Positions 21,555 to 32,283 of a DNA stretch of 64,000 nt are shown in pieces (position 1 is the stretch's first letter; each line of letters starts with the position of its first letter). The DNA lies in assembly GCA_026545225.1 (NCBI GenBank), contig CM048852.1, positions 17,154,146-17,218,145 of the forward strand. Direction: 5' to 3'. The notes under the pieces were generated by a model, which saw nothing but the letters and a program-made list of their open reading frames with translations, was not told where the DNA came from and made no database searches. Origin of the DNA: Cornus controversa (taxonomy: Eukaryota > Streptophyta > Magnoliopsida > Cornales > Cornaceae). The position numbers and the translations under genes were made by a program.

Positions 21555-23209
21555 TGCACTAGTCAGTTGTAAGTTGACTTCAAAATTGATCGAGAAAGTC
21601 GGTTGAGGCTTTCTTCCAAGGAGGTCTGAGAAAAACCTGTTTCCTTTGGGATTAAAAAGAGGATCCTAGTGTGCCGCTTATTTGTTGTTTTGGTAAGTAA
21701 GTTTAAGTTCTATGTAACTTCTTGGGATTAAATGGTGCATATGATACAATCTTTTTGATTTATCAATTGTGCTCTTTGAGACATGGAATATGATACAGCC
21801 TATTTGATTTTATCAATTGTGCTCTTTAATTAAAACAAACCTTGTTGAATCCATCATAATCGTTATCATGAAATCAATTATGAATTCTATTTCTTGTAGA
21901 AAGTGTTTGACATGGGGTGATACTGACTTCAAGCAAATTCATTTTCTAATGTAGCAGCATTGCTATTTTAGCATTTAAAGCACATGAACACATTCTAACA
22001 TGGCTTTTGTATATGTCAGTAGATTGTTCCTTAAAGTTGTATCAACCAAATATTGCTCGTGTCCAGCACTGATACTTTTGTACGTGTCACTCTTATTAGT
22101 CAAAGCCATATTTACCTATAAAGAGAGAGTTCTATCAATCTTGACCTGTTTCCTATCAGCCGAGGGCCTGTGGCATGAAATGAGTCTTGCATGGTTTATT
22201 TTATCACTACTGTTGGCTTGAAGGTTTTTTGGTTCAAAAATCCGAACCAATTGATTGATTATAATATGGCTACACAATATGGTTTCAACCATATTGGTAC
22301 CTTGATATCTAATTACATTGAGTGAGTTTGTCATGGTTTACATAGCATTTGAGCTGTGGTAGAATTTGGACGACTCATTTTTCTCTTAATTCTTGGTTTA
22401 CTTGCACACATGAGCAATTTAAGATGATGTTTTTTTTTAAAGTTCTTTTTTCTGGCCATTTTGCTAGCATCTGTGGTGAGGGTGCTGTTTACCTATAATG
22501 ATTTTTACTTAAAAACAGTATGCTTGGTTTAAGTTGCTATAATTGGCAAGACATGCAATTACTTCATTCATATATTTATATATATTTGTTATCCTGTGTG
22601 ATTGCGAAATGCAATTCTAGTGGTTTTCTTTCTTGATGAGCTTCCTAATCTTTAAGAATTAGTTTTTCATAATTCTTTGTGGCACTCTTCAGGGCTAAGA
22701 ACAGGAGCTTGGATTTCTCTGTGCTCCAATTCTAGTGTCATAATTTTTTGGGGCACCTTGAACTCTATGGAGAGGGAGGGGGTGGGAACACACACTGTGC
22801 TGTAAGCAATGAAGGGAAATGGTGGTTGAGGAAGCTCATTCCAGGATAGAATATCCAAGCCAAGTGTGATGTTTTTTTTCTCTTTCTTTGGAACTATTAT
22901 ATTAAATTAATGGATTTTTCAAGGGAGAAATTTTTATGTACTCTCTCTCTCTAGTTTCAAAGAACTTGATGGATGAATGACTTGTAATGGATTCTTCAAT
23001 GCAATTTAAAATCATGATTCATGAATGACTTGTCAAGGATTTCAAATGGAAATTTCAGTTTTCCATTAACAGCTGTTTCACGCCGTGTGTATTTCTGTTA
23101 GTTGAGGGGGTGCATTTTATAGTTCAAAAAGTTATTTGAAATCCGTTGATAGCTGAGGCAGTTTTTATGCAATTTATCATTTTTTATTTACTAAAAAGAA
23201 CCAACACCC
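21555..23209. other. Intergenic sequence, no gene seen
   Basis: Contains the likely 3' flank of the small gene. Short frames on both strands have no domain or splice support. An 11-T run and CT repeats (near 22940) are the only notable features. Confidence 0.5.
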
Positions 23210-24624
23210 CTGTCATCGACAAAAGAAGAAAAAAAGGGAAGAGAAACAATAATTGGGCTAGTTAATGGGGCCACTGGCTTAATCTCATCTTTAATGGGCC
23301 ATTATATAGTCCAGTATGGCTAATCTTACTCTGGGCCTCTAAAACGATCTGGTCATGCATAAGAGTCCATTAGACGGATTGGTAAAACATGTTAGGGATT
23401 GATAAGTGATGACAACTCTCTATCTCTCTAGGGTTTAGCACTTCACTGAAACATCACCATTTCTTTCTTGGCCAAAAATATCGTTTAAGACCCTAATGCG
23501 CATCGGAGTTTCGCTGATGAATCGATTATTGAATCCAATGCTTCTTAAAAAGAGCTCCGATTCGAGCCATCTCATTGCGTCCCACGGACCTGAAATCACT
23601 CCAAAGCTTTTCCCACCATCCCTATCCAACTTTCAAACCTCTCTCAGTTTGCTCCACGACGATGACGAAACCCTCAAAAGATTAAATTTTGTTGGATTCT
23701 TGTACCCCTGCGAACTTCCTTCTCTCCGATTCTTCTTACCAGATGGTACTCTCTCTCTCCTCCCTCTACACATTTAAACGTATATATGTTTGACATATAG
23801 GTGTATTTTGATTGGCTGTATGGTAGAATTTGAATGATCATTTTCTTCTTAGAATACGAATTGAAAGGTGTTCACTGTGATTTCGTGACGATTACTTTAA
23901 ATTGAGAGTATTTGAATTTTTTTTCTTCTGATTTTTATGTGATATTGGCTTATTTTGATCAATGTTTAATTGTTATGTAACTGATGGGTTTTGCTGTACT
24001 AGTTGTCTTGGAAAATTTCAATTACCACCCTGTGAATTCTGGAAGTCAAAAGGTGCTGGTTCATTCCATTCCTTTGCTTGTATGGATCATTCAAGATCTC
24101 AACTTAAGTTCATTTTGCACATTGCATCTTTTGAATAAAACTCTAAATTATCCTCACTAATGGCCTCTTGCCATTAAAAAGTAGAATAGCCAAAAAAAAA
24201 CTTGTAGCAGTTGGGAAAAGGCTCTGTTGAGTTGAGTTGTTGTTGTAGCACAGTGATTAACTACTGTAGTGGCATTTTAAAGGAATGGATGAGGATAGAT
24301 GTTCAATTTGCTGAGGGGGTAGGGGCAGGAGAGGGATTAATGGGGACTAAACTTCTGTTAAGGGTTTCTATTTGATTATTTTTCCATTTGTATGTGTCCA
24401 TGAGTTTTAGTTTTGGGTGGGTTGGTTTTATAGAGGCTGCTTGTATTTAGTGTTTTAAGATACCATAGAAAGGAATAGGTTTCAAACATAATATGTGAGT
24501 TCCACCAAAAGGTTTAGGTTTCAAACAGATTGTCTGAGTTCCACCAAAAGATTTACTTCTTGATGATGAAGCTATGAAGGAATCAAGTATAATTAATTAG
24601 TATCTTCAAAGTCATGATGTGTGT
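23210..24624 (+). pseudogene. 3'-truncated copy of the bL34m gene
   Basis: The promoter, single leader, exon 1 and about 880 bp of intron 1 of the gene at 1530 are copied here. Homology runs from about 23210 and stops sharply at 24624, matching 6774 of the parent. Exons 2 and 3, which carry the ribosomal domain, are missing. The start codon is ATA (atatcgtttaag); the next in-frame ATG is at 23496. The intron contains neither the IQD insertion nor its 115 bp target duplication, and the leader is not triplicated. It thus shows the state before those two events. Promoter motifs (TGGGCT, TGGGCC, telo-box) remain. Confidence 0.9.
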
Positions 24625-25959
24625 ACCAATTAAACTCACAATTAAAGGTATTTTAAAGGATGACAAAAACATTTCTAATGATTTTAAGTGGAATAGGTAT
24701 TGAAATTTTAGTTAAAATAATATTTTCTTTAGAAATAAATGAAATTGCATTTTTGCCTTCTTTTTTTTTTTTTGTAGTTTTTCAAAAAAGTAATGATTTT
24801 GAAATAATTTGTTGGTTTTCAACCCTAAATAATGATTCTTCATATTTTGCTTAAAGTGCCATGAAAACTCTTTAAAAAAATTTATTTTGAAAAAATGCAA
24901 AAACTGGATTTCGTCATAATAATGACGGTGTCCTAAGCCAATTTTAGCAAAGTTTTAGAGTTTACCTTAATTAATGAATTTTTTAATATTGGTTAATTAT
25001 ATGTTTCTAACAAAAATAGGATTATTAATATCCTAAATGCACACATGTAAAATTATTTTTGATTATAGCATATGAATACATAGTAGGATAATCGTGAATT
25101 GAGCCAATAGTGTACGTACGAATTAGTTTACAATTTACTTTAACAGTGTACGTGCGAATTAGGTCTTATTTAATGACTACTGTAATCTTAAACTTGAAAA
25201 GTAATTGGGGCCAAAAAAAAAAAATTAAGAATATAACGATATATGGTTGGAGTGATACACTAGAGTTCGTTAGCTAAAAAAGTTAAACACTTCAGAATAA
25301 CAATTATTGTAAGAGCAATGCTGTGGGATTCTCCCCATACACGAAATGTCAATGGTATTATCACTTGCCACATCATTCATGAAGGCAATTCATGATAAAA
25401 TTTCATGACGTTTAGCATTTCCCTTATTTTAATTATATAAATCGGGTTGTTGGGTTTTTGTGATTTAGTTCAATATATAGTGCAAGCTTCTTATATGCCA
25501 ATCCAGGCCCGACCTGAGATTCAATATATACCCGTCCTAGTTACAGCCCTAATAAAACCCTAGGATTCTACAAACTTTTCTAATTGCCTCCTCTCTCACT
25601 TTGATTTTTGTTTGCATCAATTTTTTTGGACATCTCTTTACTTTGCTTGGCGAGTTGTGAAGTTAAGATTATTGCAGATTTCAGTAAGTTATTTTGATTA
25701 TATATATATATCATGAGGAGAATTTACGGTTATTCGGGTCGGGTCGGGTCGATGCAGGTTGAATCGCCTCGTTTAACCCGTGTAACCCGTTTAGCGTTAA
25801 TATTTATTAATTTATTTAAAAATGTAAAAAATATAAATCTTAATATTGTAAATTTGTTTTAGAATGTTAAAAACATGTAAACATATATTTTCACACTGTT
25901 TGTGCTTATATATATATATTATCTTCTAATATGTTATAATTCTTTCTTTCTTTCTCTAG
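24625..25959. other. AT-rich intergenic sequence, no gene seen
   Basis: No domain-bearing frame. A small gggtcgggtcgggtcg run lies near 25735-25750 and a TA run near 25908. The CT-rich stretch and AG at 25958-25959 look like the acceptor for the short exon-like frame that follows. Confidence 0.45.
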
Positions 25960-26124
25960 CTGTTTGGTAACCTAGAGCGATGGATAAAGGCGGCGATGAA
26001 GGAAGAGGAGAGAGTTAGCAGGGAGACAGAGAAGGTGATGGAATGGGTGAAACAGGAATCAGCCAGAACGGATGTTTCTGTAATCAACACTGTTGTAAGA
26101 GAGGATGATGAACTAATCAAATAA
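25960..26124 (+). CDS. Exon-like 54-codon frame, charged helical, unidentified
   Basis: After a polypyrimidine tract and AG (25958-25959), an open frame runs to TAA at 26122-26124. It begins LFGNLERWIKAAMKEEE, continues SRETEKVMEWVKQESARTD, and ends VVREDDELIK. It is rich in Glu, Lys and Arg, predicts as helical, and its composition looks protein-like, unlike nearby random frames. No start codon or upstream exon was found. The protein was not recognised. It could be the last exon of a decayed gene or part of the transposon-like gene that follows. Confidence 0.35.
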   Translation: MFGNLERWIKAAMKEEERVSRETEKVMEWVKQESARTDVSVINTVVREDDELIK

Positions 26125-26576
26125 TAGGCTATGATTTTACATTTCTTCAAAAGAGTTCTCTTGATTTTTGTGGCAAGAACATGTTTAAAATCCTCTGTTT
26201 TCAGAATCAATTTTTTCTATTAATCTTTTATGCATAATTGTAATTGGAATTCAGCTGGTGTGTTATTCTGTTTCCTTTCCAATTTATTTAAACATCTCAT
26301 CAGTTATCAGTTGTTTTGTCTCAAGATATAGGTCCTATTTGTTGGTTATGTCAAATATTTTAGACTTAAAAAGACCAAAAATAAAAATTGCCATAGAATC
26401 TCCCCAACAAGATTGTTTTCCTTAATTTCTCGTAGTAAGGTTGTGATAGGACATGTAAAATGAGTCCTTGGAGTAAATTAAGCATTCCCAAAGGTTTTGG
26501 AATCCTTTATGTGCATATATATATATTTTTTTTAAAGAAAACTTTATGGATAAATCTCATATTTTGCAGGTTCATA

Positions 26577-27450
26577 ATGGAATGTAGTCCTACAGAAGTT
26601 GAAGCACAATAGGGAGATTCCGAGTGTTTATATTCTGGACCTCATAGTTCATATGAGGAGGAGGAGCAGGTAGAGACTACTCCGAAACAACTTAGGAGGA
26701 AAACTTTTGGCCCTTCACTTTCCTTAAAGGTTCATAAACACAACGGCCAGATTGTTTTGAGGCGACTCTATATATGCCAGTGATTTAGTAGTATTCCTAG
26801 ATATGTGACATTATTTGTATATACTTTGACATGATTTTTTATTCTTATGCAATGTGTGAACGAATTAGGGCAGCATTGGTATATTTGCTTCCAACTTCGC
26901 CAACTTTTTAGGGACAATTGCACGCAATGGAAGGGCAGCTCTGGTGTTGTATGATGATTGGCGTAATGTCCCTGATAAAATTAAAGAAGACTCGTGGAAT
27001 AAGTCATGGTAAAACTTCTAGTATTATCTATTTAGGGTTTGGGGTGTCTTATATTGCAATATTATCAGCAATATTGGCAGATAAATTTGCTGCTGCTTGA
27101 ATTTTACCAGAGTAAATGTTGTTCTGGATATTTTTCGAGTTATTACAAAGACGAGGGCAGCAAAATTCTTCTTTCAGTGATTGTAATAGATATGAAATAT
27201 TACATCTAGGCAGTTGGGGGCATGAGTTCATAAAGTTCTTCCTTTGATAAAAGTTCGTAGTTGATCTCACCTTTGCATATAAGTTTATAGTAATGTATAC
27301 ATAATATATATGGAATTATGAGCAGGGTTTACTTAATCATTATTAGACTATTAATACAATCATTTAAATAATTGGCTAATGTACCACCTCAGGTCGTGAA
27401 GGACCAGTGGGACTATCTAGTCAAGGGTTTGGAGTTCAGAGGAGGGGGAG
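26577..27450 (+). pseudogene. Ptta/En-Spm-like plant transposon protein, decayed
   Basis: A frame from ATG 26577 (MECSPTEVEAQ, then TAG at 26610-26612) continues with an acidic run and RRKTFGPSLSLKVHKHNGQ, resembling the start of the plant Ptta/En-Spm transposase-associated domain. At 26890-27012 comes FANFLGTIARNG, then LYDDWRNVPDKIKEDSW, the DWR-x-VP core of that domain. At about 27392 follows VVKDQWDYLVKGLEF, matching the later DQW segment. These proteins are encoded by CACTA-type elements and their domesticated relatives; their role is poorly known. A stop, small frame changes and probable introns break the copy. No CACTA termini were found, so the element's limits are open. Confidence 0.5.
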
Positions 27451-28879
27451 GTAATGCTTAGGGTAATGCTTATGTTTCCAATGATGATACATCATGTGAT
27501 ATATTATGGTTGTATGATGCATTTAGTAAAGCATGTTTATTTATATATGCTATATGCAGTATGTGGTATGCTAAGCGTTGGGCATGATTTATTTGACTAT
27601 ACAGTGTAGGTGAATGTTACATTAAGTGTCACATAGTATATGTAGTCATATTATTATTGCCTAGAGATCCTAGTTTTGGGGATTTGGTAAGCCTGGCCAG
27701 AGGTTTGAGCTTGGGTAAATTTACAATATTTGAGATATACGGGTTGTAATAAACTCTGGTTGTGGGACTCTAGGACTTTGAGAAAGGTCTAATGTAGTGT
27801 TTTTCATGTGAAAATTTTGAGAAGTGATTGTGGTCATAGGTATGACCCATAAGGGATACTTGGTGACTTATATGCGTTGGTTGATGTGGGTTGTGTTAGG
27901 ATGGACAATTGGAACCGAATGTGTGAGGACAAGGAAGGCATATTGCCGGGGTTGGGCTAGTGAGGGAAAATGACCCGATCGGACATTTTTCTTTGATTAG
28001 CAATTTTCTTACAATGTGTTGGGTCCAAGTAATTATAGAGTTGACTCGTTGGGTATTGACCGGTAAGGAAATAAGGCTTTGGTGTTTTTGAGAATAAAAG
28101 ATTTTTACTCATAGATGGGTATATGACTGAAAAAGGTTTGTGTAACGTGTTACCGGAATATACAGTTATAGATAAACAAGAAAAGTACTTATCAAATGGT
28201 TCATGATAATAAGAGTATGTTAGTTTTAAACCACTCTTGAGATTATGTATTTTGGTACTTGTTAGAGTACTTGAGAAAATAGTTTGAGGTTCTCGAAAAG
28301 TTACAGATTTTGGATTTGTCATCATTCCTTTTATTGAGTGCTTGTCTTTTTCTCTAGCATCATCATGAATAATATTTCTTAAAACCAGGTTGGAAACACT
28401 TGAACAATGGTTGATGATCAAATTGTCCTATGCAATCCAGCTCTCCAACTGTTCCTAAGACGATGAAATGAAGTGGAGAGTAACACATGGGTGAGGGCTC
28501 ATTCATGATATTGGATCTGAGTTTCAACCAATGCTCGATTAATGAGTAATATAATTGAGTTAAATTGTGATGCTAGTAGTGATCAGTAGTAGAGGATTTG
28601 ATTGATTTTCCTAGATAATATTTATATAGTCGTTACTGTAATTCTTATAATCATCTTAAGACTGCTTGGATATTCTTTATTTAGATTATTTGCAAAATTT
28701 ATATATTACATATAACTCATATATAGTTCATTTGTTTAATCCCTCTAGTTAATTTGACCTCAGTCCCTCAATCCAGAAGGATTTCACCATCAGTCTAACC
28801 CGCATGACTTTGCCCTTTGGACCTCTAATCTGATTTTTAGAGAGTTTTGCATTGTTTTTATCCAATTAATTGGTAAAAT
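27451..28879. other. Intergenic sequence, no gene seen
   Basis: One 154-codon minus-strand frame (27957-28421) exists, but its composition (many Ser, Asn, His, Tyr) and lack of any motif suggest chance. No repeat structure was identified. Confidence 0.45.
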
Positions 28880-29600
28880 TAAAGAAAGCTATTTATTATC
28901 AATCAATCATCATGCTCAACACATTCAACCATACCTAATTTAAAATAAATTAAAGCACGCACAATGAACACAGATTTTTACTTGAAAAACTCTAACGGGA
29001 AAAACCACGGGACCTAGTCTAGTCAGATCAAAATTCACTATAAGAAGAGATATTATCTAAGTTAACAGTTCGAACCCATAATCCCCAGTTACTCTTAATA
29101 CAGACTGATCCACCTAACTCAACTCCGAGGCTCTAGGCACACAGTCCGCTCCATTGACAGACTTCGCTCCTCACAAATCTGTCTTTTCAACAGCAATTCT
29201 AGTATCTGAAATAGTTATCCAACCAATCTCAGTTGATTGATTGTTAGTGTTGATCTCTAATTCAGCTCCGTAGCAATTTAGATGTCAGCACTCATATATC
29301 ACACTCACCAATCTAATGCAATCTGATTGATGAATGCTTAAACAAATGTATGCTCAACAATGCTGAAAATATCTCTAAATTAATAGTAGAGTTTTTATAT
29401 ACAAAATAAAGTTATAGAAAGAACTTGGTTTTAGTGTTTCAACCCCAAATGGAAACTGTTGTTTAGGACGAATCAGTTGATTGAGAGTTAATGTTGATTG
29501 ATTGATATGCAACTAGTGGCCTTCAATTGTTCGGTTGGTTGATCAAAGCACCATGTTATCTATATTTAGAAAATTTTCAGTTTTAGCAAGTTCTCAAAAG
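28880..29600. repeat. Dispersed non-coding repeat copy, diverged
   Basis: Carries the phrase aaaaaccacgggacctagtc (about 28999-29018), also present at about 39370, and a string of TTGATTGATT-type words near 29470-29545. It belongs to the same loose set of repeats as 15015-16000 and 29893-31000. No coding capacity was seen. Confidence 0.45.
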
Positions 29601-29892
29601 CACTTTTATGCAATTCAATTGGGATTTTCCAAAATCAAAACATAATCATGAAACCCTAATATATGAATGCATGAACCCTAATTTTGCTGCGTGCATATAT
29701 ACATGTCAAATTACATTGAATTCCATCTTTGACCATGACCAAGAGGTAACTAACTTGACACTAACTTCTAAAAATCTAGCTAATCTAGCAATAAAAAATT
29801 AAATATATAGACTCTAATTTTGATCCATGAAATATGCCAATATAAATCCTCTTGACCTAAAATTGCTTTTGATTATTAGTCTGAGAAATATG

Positions 29893-30750
29893 GGATTGTT
29901 ACCTAGGACTCTGATACGTCAGAGTATGCACGGTTAATTAGACCTAGAGAGGGGAGCGAACAAGTCTTGTGGATATTAATCTGCAAGTATCTATTCAAAT
30001 TACTGATAAATTACTTAAAATCCAGTTAATTAGTTTGTTTATGTATCTCAAAATCATTTTCAGAAACACATAAAGCAGTAACTAAAACAAAGAAGAGATA
30101 TAAGATTCTTTTTGTGGAAAACCCTTGAAGGGAAATAACCATAAAACCTCATCCAGAATCCACTTTGAGAAAGAGGTTTACAACTAGGTTATCAGATTCC
30201 ACACCTAGAATCACCTAGTCCCTCCTGATTCAAGACTTACGCAAGGTCTCCTCATTCCTTCCAGCTGCTGGTCAGTTAATAGACCCGCTCATCACGCAAT
30301 CCACTTCTCCGTGGTTTGTTCAACCCTTGGTCTTGAAAGTACTCGGTTGAATTGTTCTTTATATGTTGTCACTGATATGCTCCTAGCTTTGAATCCTTAA
30401 TATTGCATGTTTCTATGGGAAACTCTAGATTGAATCTCAAAACTCTCTCACAAAAAATACAAATTCTATAGCTAGATTATGGAGAGACTCAATATATGAT
30501 CCTAGACGGACTATAACCTCCTATCTATAGTTAATATAGGAGTCCCTTGTAGAATAAAAGTAGTCATTTTAGATATATGTTTTGAAGGAGTTTCGAAAAA
30601 TATGGTTCTGCACAGGTCGATCGAGTGACTTTGGCCATTTGTTGATCAATTGAGATTTCAATTGGCACGTACAATCCAAGGTTCGATTGATTGAGCTTTC
30701 GATCAAGCTATTTTGGACTTCAATATATTTTGATCGAGGTATTGATCGAG

Positions 30751-30800
<50 letters not shown>

Positions 30801-31000
30801 AAAAATCTCAAATTCAAAATCCTCATTTGAAGTCTTTGAGAAAGCTTTGGATAAAAACCTTAATTTTGAAAAACATGAATAAAACATAGGCTGAGCCTTT
30901 TTAAATATCAAATCTAGGTCGAAAATGGTCTCTAAGTCCTAATTTACCTTTAACATAGATATGTGATTTAAGTCTTGAGATATTTATGGTGTGTTCTTCG
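29893..31000. repeat. Dispersed non-coding repeat copy with GATCGA words and a TA array
   Basis: Opens with a phrase around ctctgatacgtcagagtatg and gacctagagaggggag, similar to 32125-32175. It contains the tgtggaaaacccttgaaggg phrase. From 30617 to 30750 it is dense in TCGATCGA, TTGATCAATTG, TCGATTGATTG and GATCGAG words. A (TA)n array of about 46 bp interrupts it at 30752-30797. No coding capacity. Confidence 0.5.
30752..30797. repeat. (TA)n microsatellite
   Basis: About 23 TA units, uninterrupted, immediately after a GATCGAGC word. The short frames of alternating Ile and Tyr on both strands here are by-products. Confidence 0.95.
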
Positions 31001-32109
31001 TTAATCTACATCTCCATCATCTTTTGTGATTGTAGACAAATGACTCACAGTGTTAACACACATTATGATTGAAGTTTTTAGTAGGAATTTTCCAATATGA
31101 CTCATAAACCTAACAGTCTCTAAATGTGAAACTGAATTTTGAGTCATCAGATCATATAGGAAAATATAAAAAAATTAGGAGTTATCAAACCTGCAGTTTA
31201 TTGGCCCCTACTATAATAGATTTACAATAGGTTTCTAATCTTAGTAGAATATGAAAATTAGAATAGTCCAGTTCTGTTTCTTTCCTTACTTCCTATTGTT
31301 GTTTGCAGTTCTATTAACCTGCAACCAGGATTTAGTAATTACTAAACTTTAAAAAATTTATTTCAGTATGCCTAATCGTTTCCTCCATAAAAGTTTCAAT
31401 TCTATCTACCAAAAACAGAAAATAAATCAGTGTTCAAAAATTACCATTCATAGCCCCAGAACATCCTTTGTTTGCCAAAAAGTTATGTTATAGTAGTGAT
31501 TCATGTATTTTGGACAAACAATAAGATATAGTAGTGATCCATATGTTTTGTTTTGTTCTGTTCAAATTATATTATTTGTTGTTCTATGGTAGGTCACAGA
31601 CCTAGTATAAGTGTGAGGATGACATCCTCCTCCTTTTCCTCCTCCTCTCTCCCATCTTCACCTTGTAGAAGTAGGAAAAACAAAAGTCTAATTGCTTTAC
31701 AGTAGGTTCTTAATCTAGTAGAAGTATGAAAAGAACAGTCCAGTTCAGTTTCTTTCCTTCCATTTGTTATTTGCAGTTCTATTAACCTGCAACCAGTCTT
31801 AATAATTACATAACTTTAAAAAAATTATTTCAGTATGCCTAATTGCTTCCTCCATCAAAATTTCAATCCTATCAACCCAAAAACACAAAACAAACTAAAT
31901 TAATGTTCACAAATTACCATTCATAGTCCCAGAGCAACCTTTATTTCATCCCCAAAACTCTCATCTAGCAAGATTTATCAACCCTAATCCTTACCCTACA
32001 TTTTGGATTTTATCTTAATTAGCACCAAAAATCCTACAGTTAAAATACTTGCTGTTCATAATTCCACTCATTTATGAGATTGCTCATGAAATGTAGGTAA
32101 GTGGAAGTG
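31001..32109. repeat. Intergenic sequence with a 250-bp direct duplication
   Basis: About 31221-31469 is repeated in direct orientation at 31696-31941. Both copies share ccagttc(t/a)gtttctttcc, ctattaacctgcaaccag and tttcagtatgcctaat, with moderate divergence. A CT/TCC-rich stretch (31628-31662) lies between. No gene was seen. Confidence 0.7.
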
Positions 32110-32283
32110 CGCTTGACCGTTACCCAAGGCTCTGATGAATCAGAATGTGAGCAGTGCAATAGGCCTAGAAGGGGAGTTGGGGTGAATAGGACTTATGGAC
32201 AATTTTTTGCTTTTAACTAACTTTTCAATAATCAATTACTCTAATTCAAATTCCAGTTAGTTATTTTGTGAGAATTAATTATC
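32110..32283. repeat. Left half of a dispersed repeat split by Copia-1
   Basis: The phrase gctctgatgaatcagaatg and ggcctagaaggggagttggg match the start of the 29893 repeat. The sequence breaks at the Copia LTR and seems to resume after 39248. Confidence 0.5.

Noticed and set aside
27957-28421. 154-codon minus-strand frame
   Set aside because: No motif, composition typical of AT-rich chance frames, no splice partners.
30569-30911. Frames rich in alternating Ile-Tyr
   Set aside because: They are translations of the (TA)n microsatellite.
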